64,000 nt of DNA from assembly GCF_003473485.1 (NCBI RefSeq), contig NC_053048.1, positions 25,475,255-25,539,254 of the forward strand. Reading direction: 5' to 3'. The translations under genes and the position numbers were made by a program. The notes below the pieces were generated by a model, which did not search any database, was not told the DNA's origin, and saw only the letters and a list, made by a program, of their open reading frames with translations. How positions within the stretch are numbered: position 1 is the stretch's first letter; every line of letters begins with the position of its first letter. The DNA is from Medicago truncatula. Taxonomy: Eukaryota; Streptophyta; Magnoliopsida; Fabales; Fabaceae. Positions 38,101-47,584 of this stretch are shown one piece after another.

Positions 38101-41000
38101 ATAAGGTCTTTGTTGGCATGAAATCTTGGTGGTATTATGTATACTGTCCTGTAATGCATATTCTTAATGGTAACATTTTCTTTGATCTCAATTTGGCTTG
38201 ATATTTGAAATCTGATGAGTTCGCCAACCATAATAGTCTATGGAAAATGCTAAATGTTACAAATGAAATTTCATGATAAAAATATGAGAGTTACACCATA
38301 TGAGTTGGCCATATAAGTGGACATCATTGTGTCTCTCTCTTCACTAATCTTAAATAGAATTAAATCCTAAGTATCCTAAGTATTAAAGTAAAATAGATTG
38401 CAGCCATATGAATTATTACTTAAATAAAAGGAAATCCTAAATGAGTTGGCCATACGAATTAGAGCTGCGTATTAAATAGAATGTGACTGAAACAAAACAT
38501 GGATAATGCATGTCTGGCAAGATCAAAGTAAAAAAGTATTTGCGCAATTTGTCCTTACCCGGAGAGGGAACGGTATGGGTGGAATACAACCAGGTAATAC
38601 TTCAATGCTTCTAAAATCTTCATCTCCATTTCAAGTATGTCCTTGATTTCGTATCTATACTTATCATCAGCATCTGCATACGAAATTGTGCTTTCAGAAC
38701 AAAAAGGAAAGATACCAGCAAGAGACAACTTCGAAAACAAATAGTTCACTTTTAAGATCAGAAATTATAAGGCTAACTAACAGCTTACATAATTTCTTAA
38801 TGTAAAATACAAGCAGCCTAGCTTGCACTGTGCTTTCTTCTGCTTTTGATGCAAGGTACAAGCATGCTGGAGCTACAAGGCGTGGATCATATTCTGTCAT
38901 ACTCATCCTTAGAACAAAAGAAATGAAGAAAACTCTTAGATGAGATGCTATTTGTTAAGTATAGTTTATTTATTAAGCACATACTATTTCCAAGGTCAGA
39001 TGAAGATAGCATTATTATGAATTGGAGGACAGCCAGGACATCCAAACAAGACAAGCATATAGATTCAACTTTTATGACAAAGGCAACTTGTTACTTTTCC
39101 AATTTCAAAATTCAGATTCAAAACATAAGTTTTATGCTTATAAATACAGTGTAAAATACTTGTTTGATTTTGCATATTGTCTTCTGTTATTTCTACAGAA
39201 GCACGAAACGAAAAAGCAATTTATGAACCTTAAACTGGCAACAATACTGACTCAAAACTTCATAAATACAGCATAGAGCATACAAGCTATCCTCCATCTA
39301 AAAACTAAAACAAGAAATTCTTATGATCTCAGGAATATTCCCTTTACCACAGACTAACAAGGTTATAACACATACCTTGTATAAACACGCCTCATGTATG
39401 TAACTGCAGTAGCAACAACCCTAAAAGATTGACCAACATATTAGATGGTGCCATAACAATTAATGTAATAGACCGAAGATTATCTTAAAGTTTTGGCAAG
39501 ATGATGAAAATATATATCACTTTTTTAACAGAAAAATTTAAGAAAAAAAAGTTCAACTCTTTTACACGTTCATATATGCTTATCTATAGGGGACAAAAAT
39601 ATTTCTTAAGTTCCTTAACCATTATTATTAACGACGATATGAATGTTATAGTTCCTTTACAAATTTGAATGATTGTCATTTAAATCTAATGAGTTTCATC
39701 TAGTCAAATTTGCAAGAATCAATATAATATCCCAATGTTACATAAATAACCAACTTCCGATAAACATAGATAAAAGCCTGAATTCTACAAATAACTTCAT
39801 ATTCCGTTTCTCGAAGGACTTTTAGTCTCAAAGACTGCAATTCAGGCATTGTGACGACATACATTTTAAGCCAAAACAGTCAAACCAATATACAAATCTT
39901 TCTCTAGTAACCAAATGTATATTTTGTAACTCCCCAATATTAGGATATGATAGATTACAAACACAAAGGAACAAAGTTTCACATATTCAAGAAATACAAT
40001 TCACACCTTTGCCTCACTTTTACTTGTTGAGCCAATTTCAAAATATCTGCACAAGCAAGAAAAAGAGGGAACTCAGCAAAGTTAAATACTATGAATCACT
40101 TTATGGCAAATGAAAGACATCAATACTAGATTCCCTAGTGATTTACTTTCATGAAGTTTTGAATTTCTAAGTCCAGACGCAAGAATAAGAAAAGAAAAGT
40201 ATAAAAAATTCCCATGGCCTGTTGCGGCCTCATAAGAGCTAATGCAGTCTGCTATCAGAGCTGGATACACAGTGAGATGTCACAAGTGCATCCAATCGTA
40301 ATAAGAAAAAACAGTTTTTAAATGACACGTGACCCGCTTTGGGAGATTTTGCAGTGTTATTGATTGCAAATGATACTCGTCCTGCTATGCGAGATATTAC
40401 ATTATCATCGATTGCAAATGGCAGCCCATGGCAGAAGCCAATAAACCGCCATTAAACGCCATAATGTCATCCTTCACAAATTTACCATGTCAGTTGTCAA
40501 AAAAATCTACCAGCGCAATCCACCGTGTGCGATATTTGACAAATATTGACTTCCTATGTACAGCCACGTGGCGTTACACTTTCACCCCGGACATTTTTTT
40601 CGCAACAGAAAGTACACAATTTTACACGAGCATTACTACTTACTACACTAATAAAAAAAGTAAAATAAAAAATGAAATCGCTTAATTCAAATATATAAAT
40701 TTCACCCTCCAAAACCCTCTATCCAAACATCGAAATTGAAGATATGCATATAGATATATAAAAAGTGAGCATACATACAATTGGACATATGCATCTTAAT
40801 GAGCTTAAAATCCTCAAGGGTGACACCCTTTTCTTTATCAACTGGATTCACCTTATCCACATCTTCTTGAACCAAAAGATGCGTGCTGCAAGATTCACAC
40901 AACACCAAATGAATAAGAATTCCAAATTATAACACAAAAAAAGGAAGAAAAAAAAAGATTAAACATACTAATGAGATGATGTCCAGAAATTGGCAGCCAT
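32169..41000 (-). CDS. CYCC1: Cyclin C (Mediator kinase module cyclin), 9 exons
   Basis: C-type cyclin, expected to pair with CDK8/CDKE in the Mediator kinase module and regulate RNA polymerase II transcription. Exons: 41000-40969, 40885-40779, 40046-40007, 39420-39376, 38907-38789, 38673-38559, 36897-36847, 34314-34167, 32261-32169. All phases agree and give 249 aa (Arabidopsis CYCC1 is about 253). The N-terminus MAANFWTSSHY is typical of the family. The cyclin box is clear: LKLAQQVKVRQRVVATA, then PRLVAPACLYLASKAEES, then MKILEALKYYLVVFHPYRSL. The second fold has VNDTYKMDLMLVHPP and ALACIYIASV. It ends in ALQKL. Introns 6-8 are 1.7-2.5 kb because of mobile-element insertions; the others are short. 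The exons show no damage. Confidence 0.94.
32528..32712. repeat. Fold-back element in cyclin C intron 8
   Basis: Two arms of about 78 bp, roughly 90% alike by eye, are inverted around a short loop. Shared blocks include tttcttgcc, gtggttcctttgtctgtt and ttttgagttatttatgaac. The RNA would form a long hairpin. It lies about 265 bp from the last exon. Confidence 0.8.
32750..33573. mobile_element. TIR element with possible captured coding DNA, cyclin C intron 8
   Basis: The ends are inverted copies of about 65 bp, sharing ctaag..caacaaatgtgat and taggggagttggttacat. The interior is markedly more GC-rich than its surroundings and keeps open minus-strand frames (33509-33234 and 33388-33116). I do not recognise the encoded peptides. 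This looks like a Pack-MULE-style element carrying a host fragment, but no target duplication was resolved. Confidence 0.55.
33925..34153. mobile_element. MITE-like inverted-repeat element, cyclin C intron 8
   Basis: The inverted ends are GAGTTAAATATGTTTTTAAT and its partner AAAAATATATTTAACCC. Internal 'gggactaaa'/'tttagtc' blocks and paired 'tttggtgatt'/'aatcaccaaa' blocks are also inverted. Non-coding. Confidence 0.6.
34609..34664. repeat. 28-bp tandem duplicate
   Basis: A 28-bp unit beginning cgtaattagacatgtc occurs twice, perfectly, in cyclin C intron 7. Confidence 0.9.
34790..36300 (+). mobile_element. Decayed LTR-retrotransposon fragment with gag-like piece, cyclin C intron 7
   Basis: A plus-strand remnant lies antisense to cyclin C. 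The first 300 bp look like an LTR end ('gttataagaggatgtg', then a leader). Further on, frames encode NWFINKGLPKFVGDDP and MEGLVMLWFQSWCQ, the latter resembling the retrotransposon gag motif 'ME..AL.WFQ.W'. Frames are broken and no protease, reverse transcriptase or integrase follows. Confidence 0.45.
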
Positions 41001-41460
41001 GACTGAATTCTTCAAAGATCAAAGAAACAACAATCCACAGTTAAGCAGAAACGGCGGATAATCACTGTCCACATATAAAGCAAATCCATTAATACAATTA
41101 AATAAATATTGAACTCAATTAAATGTTACATATACTTTAAATGAGATTGGTCTCACAAATTATTCAGTTTCAAAAAAATAAAAATATTCCAACTTAACAC
41201 TGTCAATCATTAACACTGTCTCAAAAATTATTGTAAAAGATAAGAAGTGGGTGCAGATAAAAAAAATCTAAGATTATTGTTCTTGGTCGTGTTCTATGTG
41301 TTCTTGGTGAGTTCTTATGGAGAGAGAAAGAGAGAGAGGGGAAAACTTACAGAGAGAGAAATATAAGAAGAACAAGAAGGGGAAACTAGTAGTTCGTGTC
41401 TTTTGTTTCTGTTCTTAAATCTAGGATCATTGATTATCGTGCTTCTTTGTTTTATGTGTT

Positions 41461-42800
41461 GAGAATTGCGGTTGACACATATGCATTGATTGTGTCACAC
41501 TAGTAATTTACCGAAATATCCCTCGGCAGTTAACTGTCGAATTATGAAACCGGCTGCAGTAACTTCCGAGAAAAACTACGGCAGTAAATTACCGACGAAA
41601 ACTGAAAACTTCGGCAGTTAACTGACGAGGAAACCTCAAACCTTTTTTTTTTGGACAAAAACCATAAATTATCATTAATAATATCTATTGATTTTGAATG
41701 TTTCAATCATTATTTTGTACGTTTCAAACAATTGTAGTATTCGATCACGTTTCTTACTAGTAATAGAAAAGAGGTTTTATTTCTATAAAAAAAAGGTTTT
41801 ATTAATAGAATAATTACAAATATAATTATTTGAAAGACAGATGATAATATCTAAAATATTATAAAGTAATAATAGGTTAGTCAAACCTATTAATAATGAC
41901 ACACATCAATGAAATTAATTATAAATATAATTATTCTATCATTTATAATGTTTTTTTGTTGTTGCATTTTTTTTTATTGAATCACCATTTTAGGTCCATT
42001 AATTACCGATGGCAAACATTTTTATTTTTTGTTGTTGCGTTTTTCATGTTAATTAAAGTAATAATATTGAAATATTAGTATAAAGTAATAATAGGTCAGT
42101 CAAACCTATGAATAATGACAGACATCAATGAAATTAATTAATACTCCCTCCGTCCCTTAATAAATGACCCAGTTGACAATATACATTATTGATTTGACAT
42201 ACTTTGACCATACTTTTATACTAATTCACAAAGATAAATAATATCATGTAAGATGTTGCTGGATTCGTCTCGATGAGTATTTTTAAAATATTAAATTTTT
42301 ATAATTTTTTTTAGTAGAGAATTGAAGATATCAAAGATAAAACATATGCATTGGTATGTGTGTCAGAATCAACTAGGTCATTTATTTAGGGACGGAGGGA
42401 GTAATAATTACAAATATAATTATTCTATCATTTGTAACGTTTTTGTTGTTGCATTTTTTTATTGAATCATCATTTTAGGTCCATTAACTACCGATTGCAG
42501 ATATTATTCATCTCTCATATTTCTTCATTTATGGCAACAAAAATCATATGAATGAAATCATAAAAATAATTATGTTTAATTCCTTAAAAGGATTAAAGAA
42601 TTAAATTTAATTAAGGAAAATTTATATGCATTTCCTTATTTAATTTCATGTTTGAAAATCCTCGGCAGTTAACTGCCAAAGTTTTCCTCGGCAGTTAACT
42701 GTAGCCGATTCTTTAAAATTTTGGCAGTTAACTGTCGAGGGGCATTTGAGTAATTTACTCGTGTTTCTCAGCCGAACCAAATGTGTGAACAGCAATTCTC
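41461..42800. mobile_element. Mutator-like non-autonomous element, about 1.34 kb
   Basis: Ends GAGAATTGCGGTTGACACAT and (inverted) ATGTGTGAACAGCAATTCTC are flanked by a 9-bp duplication with one mismatch (ttatgtgtt 41452-41460; ttgtgtgtt 42801-42809). The subterminal parts carry repeated palindromes of the type GGCAGTTAACTGCC. Internally a segment of about 150 bp is duplicated (about 41864-42035 and 42082-42500), and the second copy is interrupted by a Stowaway element. No transposase. It sits about 460 bp upstream of the cyclin C start codon. Confidence 0.75.
42144..42401. mobile_element. Stowaway MITE, 258 bp
   Basis: Inverted ends CTCCCTCCGTCCCTTAATAA and their partner (ending GGGACGGAGGGAG) are flanked by TA on both sides (42142-42143 and 42402-42403). 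This is the classic Stowaway/Tc1-mariner form. It sits within the second copy of the internal duplication of the surrounding Mutator-like element. Confidence 0.9.
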
Positions 42801-42884
42801 TTGTGTGTTAGCGATAACTAAATAAATTAACTCTGATTTATCTAAGTTTAATCGGAGATACTGAATTCGAATCCAATCTTAAAT

Positions 42885-43733
42885 GAGTAAATAGTCAATT
42901 TCCCCCTGAAATTGTAGGTTTTGTCAATTACCCCCTGAAATTAACAAAACTTCAATTACCCCCCGAAATTGCATAACGTTAATCAATTTACCCCCTCCGT
43001 CAAATTTTTCTGTTAACTGTTTACGGTTATGGTCAAATACCTCCCTGAAATTTTGCACTTATGTGCAAAATGCCCCCTAAACTTGAAAATTTATATTTTT
43101 TTATCCTTGACTCAAATGATATTAAAGGCAAACAAATTAACAATTATTGATCATATAAATATGTATGGAATGTATGTTTATGCAGTTATTGGTCATATAA
43201 ATCTTTATGGAAGGTATGTTATGTGTTTTAAATATATACATATATAGAAGACTTTTTTTTACACAAGTTGGTAATTATGTTAGAGTATGCAGTCATAAAG
43301 TACAGAAGTCTTTGATAATTGTGTGTCCATATGTTAATATCTGTAGAAGGAAGAAGAAACAAGGCTTGTTGATAAATATGAATGAAAATGCTGCACATGA
43401 CAAAACCATGATTTCTTTGGCATATATTCATTCATTTTCTTGTGAATAGAATTTATATGACAATAGGTATAATATACTACTTGAAGAACTAAATGTATGA
43501 TTTTTTGTAAGAAAAAAAAATCTAAATTTTTAAGTTTAGGGGGCATTTTGCACATAAGTGCAAAATTTCAGGGGGGTATTTGATCATAACCGTAAATAGT
43601 TAACAGAAAAATTTGACGGAGGGGTAAATTGATTAACGTTATGCAATTTCAGGGGGGTAATTGAAGTTTTGTTAACTTCGGAGGGGTAATTGACGAAACT
43701 TACAATTTCAGGGGGAAAATTGACTATTTACTC
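42885..43733. mobile_element. Long-TIR element with 'ccccctgaaatt' repeats, 849 bp
   Basis: Arms of about 195 bp begin GAGTAAATAGTCAATTTCC and are inverted at the right end (GACTATTTACTC). They are flanked by a 9-10 bp duplication, aatcttaaat (42875-42884 and 43734-43743), fitting a Mutator-like element. Each arm has several 'aatt(a/t)ccccctgaaatt' units. The middle is AT-rich and has no transposase. Confidence 0.8.
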
Positions 43734-43859
43734 AATCTTAAATATTAGATATTCTGAAAAAATAATTTTATCATTTATTGCGGTTTTATTATTTGATTAT
43801 ATCTTTAAATAAGATTTTTTTTTTAAATTTATCTAAGACAAATATTTGTCTTGTAATTG

Positions 43860-44123
43860 TGCTCTTATTCGTAATGCAGAAGCAATGAGTGTGATATTAA
43901 CAGGGAAAGATCTGCAATAATGCGCATATTGTATCATATTTACTCTTCGTAGATGATTGCTTTCTCTTTTTCGGAGCAACACTGCTCAAGTTGTGAATAT
44001 GAAGAATATATTGAGTACTTATAAGAAAGCATCTGGACAAGTTGTGAATCTTCCAAAGTCGAAAAAAAAATTGTAGTAGAAATGTTTCGAGTATTGATCA
44101 GAATACCATTGCTAATATTCTTG
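43860..44123 (+). pseudogene. LINE reverse-transcriptase fragment, 5' part of a split copy
   Basis: Frames read ALIRNAEAM, then YLLFVDDCFLFFGA (the F.DD active-site block of LINE reverse transcriptase), then STYKKASGQVVNLPKSKK and SIDQNTIANILGV. Stops and frameshifts show it is dead. Reading resumes at 50079 after a 5.95-kb insertion. Confidence 0.75.
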
Positions 44124-45157
44124 GAGTTTGTTAAAAATTTGGAACCTAATGCATCTTTACAAAACCGGCTTGTGAGGTGATAAGTGTTCATACTTATAAA
44201 CACATGCTCAGATCATATTTGTCTGATGGGAGACATTGTTGACACACCCTCTCACGATCAGCACTGTTTGGCTTTATTTGTGGACATAAATGGTGGGTGG
44301 ATCAACAACGGAAATCTGATAGCATGTGGCTCAATGGATCATAGCAGAGGCTCTAATACAATGTTGAATTTTGCGGTCTAACTCATCCTTACAAATTCGA
44401 CTTGTGAGGTGAGGATTGTAATAGCCCGATTTTCGTTAGATTTATTTTAATTGTTTTTATGTGTGTTTATTTATGCTCGTATGTGATTGTTTGTCTATGT
44501 GTGTATTTTGACATGTTTAGTGTTAGAAGGGTATTTTGGTCATTTTGTGGGCAAGGGTAAATTAGTAATTCATCTCTGATGATTATTTTTAGTATTTCAA
44601 GTGGGAACCATTTATTTTTACTAAGTTACTAGTGGGTTGTGGTAATTAGTTGTGAGCCGGTAAATATTCGATAACTTTTCACCATTAGTGAGTAAGACTT
44701 TGTGGTTTAGTTATTTAGAGGTCTTAGGCCCATTAAACTTTTAAGGGTTAAGCTCATTAGTGTGGACACTATTTAAGCTCTAGTCTTTGTAGAAAAATAG
44801 GGTTCACATTCATTTTGCAAAAATTTGAGAGAGGTAGAGAGAGAAAGAGCATGAGGAAGAAAGAAGAGGGTTAGAAGAGGAAGCTTGAAGAATCAAGAGG
44901 TGATAGAAATTCTAGGAGTTAAATTGAAGTTTTTGCTAGGATTATTACCAATTGAGGTAAGGGGGTTAGATTTCATTCATAATTTATTAGTTGTAATCCA
45001 TTCTCTAATTATATGCAAAAGTGCTTATTTGAAATAAATGATCATTGTGAATTTAATTGGTGAAATTCGTGCTCATATGTTGATGCAATGTTTGGATATA
45101 TGAATTTGATGGTAATTAAGTTGTTGATGATGAAATTACATGCTCAAGTTATATATA

Positions 45158-45538
45158 TATAGGCTTAATTACTTTTTTGGTCCCTTAACTTATTTTTTGG
45201 TTTCATTTTGGTCCCTTAACTATTGAAAGTTTCATTTTGGTCCCTTAACTTACTTTTTGGTTTCGTTTTGGTCCTTTAACTTACTTTTTGGTTTCGTTTT
45301 GGTCCCTTAACTCTTCCTCCGTCAACCACTTTGGTCCTTTATGTTAGGATGAATGTAATAAAGTTAAGGGACCAAAATGAAACCAACAAATAAGTTAAAG
45401 GACCAAAACAAGACCAAAAAATAAGTTAAGGGACCAAAACGAAACTTTTAATAGTTAAGGGACCAAAAGAAAACCCAAAAATAAGTTATGGGACCGAAAC
45501 GAAACTTGTAATAGTTAAGAAACCAAAACGAAACCAAA
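45158..45538. mobile_element. 'ggtccc' inverted-repeat element, partial
   Basis: Repeated 'tttggtcccttaactta' units are followed by inverted 'taagttaagggaccaaaa' units around about 45350. The left end is ggcttaattac, as at 9519; the right end is missing. Confidence 0.6.
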
Positions 45539-45805
45539 TACACCAACTAGTTTTTATTAAGGTGTGTTTTAGTAAAGATATAACTAAAAAGTTGTTAAAT
45601 ACACCTTAAGGTGAATGTTGCTAAAACACACCTTCTAAAATATAAGTGGGTTTATGTTAGCAACTCCTATAGCTATTTGCTAGGATACACCCACTTATTT
45701 TTTAGAATGTGTGTTTTAGCAAGTTATAATTAAAAACTAGTTAAATACACCTTAAGGTGTAGCTTGCTAAAACACTCTTACATAAAAACTAGTGGGTGTG
45801 TTCTA
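45538..45805. mobile_element. Inverted-repeat MITE with 'acaccttaaggtg' motifs
   Basis: The left end CACCAACTAGTTTTTATTAAG is inverted at the right (ataaaaactagtgggtg). Two internal palindromes, aatacaccttaaggtg, are present. It directly abuts the element at 45158-45538 and the following TA tract. Confidence 0.55.
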
Positions 45806-45812
45806 GCAAATT

Positions 45813-45816
<4 letters not shown>

Positions 45817-45868
<52 letters not shown>
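45817..45868. repeat. (TA)n microsatellite
   Basis: About 26 TA units immediately before the next inverted-repeat element. Confidence 0.95.
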
Positions 45869-45871
<3 letters not shown>

Positions 45872-46702
45872 CATTTCAAAAGAGATGACTTTTTAAATGA
45901 GAGGGTGAGAGGATTGATTAGTAACCATTAGATATTAATTAACGGTTGAGATCAAGGTTGTCATTAAAAACTACAGTGTACTGGATCTTCCTTTTTGCAT
46001 CAGAAGCACTTTCATCTTCCTCCCTCCCTAGACTTTTTTCTTCCGTAACTGCAATTTTCTATGTGTTATTTGTTGGGAATTTACCAATTTTCTATGCATC
46101 AAACACCCATCAATTCTTAGACCCCACAATTTAATTGTTCTGCCGTTGAATTGGCAAACTAAAACTGAATCGTCTTTCTTATTAAAATAAAAAATCATCC
46201 TTTTCATTCTAATTGAAAAATTCCAATATTCAATCCCTAAATGTCACTTCCGACTATTCAATCCAACTACTGAATAATCAAAAAAGTTGGTAAAACCAAA
46301 AGATTTTTTAATGACACAGTGCCATTACGGCGGAGGCGACGATGGCTTCCTGAAGGGATCCTCCCCTTTTCTTTTTGGAATGAGATTGGAAAGTTAAAGT
46401 CTAATCTATGCTTCTTTCATGAAGATCCTCCAGAGGACTCAAAAGGATAGTAGCAACAGAAAAGGAGAGTAGCAAAAGATAAAAAAAAGGTCGCAGCAAA
46501 CGAGGGAAGAAATAGAGGTTTATTTTTCTTTCTGAGGAACGGAAAAGACGACGAAGAAGATAGTCAGTCTAATGCAAAGGAGGATCCAGTACACTGTAGT
46601 TTTTAATGACCACCTTGATCTCAACCGTTAACTAATATCTAATGGTTACTAATCAATCCTCTCACCCTCTCATTTAAAAAGTCCTCTCATTTGAAATGCC
46701 CT
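45868..46702. mobile_element. TIR element, 835 bp, bordered by TA tracts
   Basis: Arms of about 125 bp: the left starts AGGGCATTTCAAAAGAGA, the right ends TTTGAAATGCCCT. Both carry 'taaccattagatatta' and 'ggatc..tacactgtagttt' in opposite orientation. TA repeats border both ends. No transposase. Confidence 0.8.
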
Positions 46703-46719
46703 CTATATATATATATGAG

Positions 46720-47530
46720 ACAGGATCCGTTGACACCAGGTGTCAACGTATTCGTTGACACCAAATTTCAACCGTTGATTTTATTTGATCAAAGGATAAT
46801 AATAAAGTCCATATTCTATTTACTGTACATCCTTTTTCTCAATCACACACTAACAAAGACCATCTCTTCCATGGACAATTCTTTGCTACTGGTCACTTGA
46901 GATCGTCATCCACAAACTTAAAAGAATCAAATAAGTTCCACAACATTGGATCCTTTCAAACTTAAATTATAACTTTCAAACTTTATATTCCGTAAAAAAA
47001 AAACTTTCAAACTTTATATATATACATTGATTGATTGGTCAATAGATCTTACAAGAAAAGCTCCCAAATATTGAATTTTAATGGAGTAATTATCTCAATG
47101 GTTGAATACACGTTGGGGAATTTTAGTCACAAATATATATGTGTTGATACCAATGGATTATTAAGATGAAACGGAGGTAGACACATGTATTTAGAAAAGC
47201 AAAATCAGCTCTATCTTGATTGATTTATGAATTTATTCTTTCAGCGGCATCGTGATTTCTAGAAAATTGGAAACATGTTCATATCAAACTTATGAGTTTT
47301 GATAAAATTGAACCCTGTAACCTAGATTAAATTGCTTACAGAAAAATCGAGATTTGTTCTTTTGGATATTAATAGCGGCGATTCTGTTTCTATAATTAAG
47401 AAGAAGATTGAAAGAAATGATACATAATAAATAGAAATGTGGCATTATTATTGGCCTTTGATTAAATAAAATCAACGGTTGAGATTTGGTGTCAACGAAT
47501 CCGTTGACACGTGGTGTCAACGGATCCTGT
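46720..47530. mobile_element. TIR element, 811 bp, bordered by TA tracts
   Basis: Arms begin ACAGGATCCGTTGACACCA and end with the inverted copy, and extend through 'aaccgttgattttatttgatcaaagg'-type sequence. The ends hold nested palindromes (gttgacaccaggtgtcaac). TA repeats border it on both sides. No transposase. Confidence 0.8.
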
Positions 47531-47535
47531 ATATA

Positions 47536-47571
<36 letters not shown>

Positions 47572-47584
47572 TGTATGTATGTAT
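47531..47584. repeat. (TA)n then (ATGT)n microsatellite
   Basis: Six or seven TA units pass into about ten tandem ATGT units. Confidence 0.95.

Noticed and set aside
45817..47584. Possible CRISPR-like or centromeric array because of regular short repeats
   Set aside because: The repeats are simple TA and ATGT microsatellites and transposon arms, not direct repeats with unique spacers.
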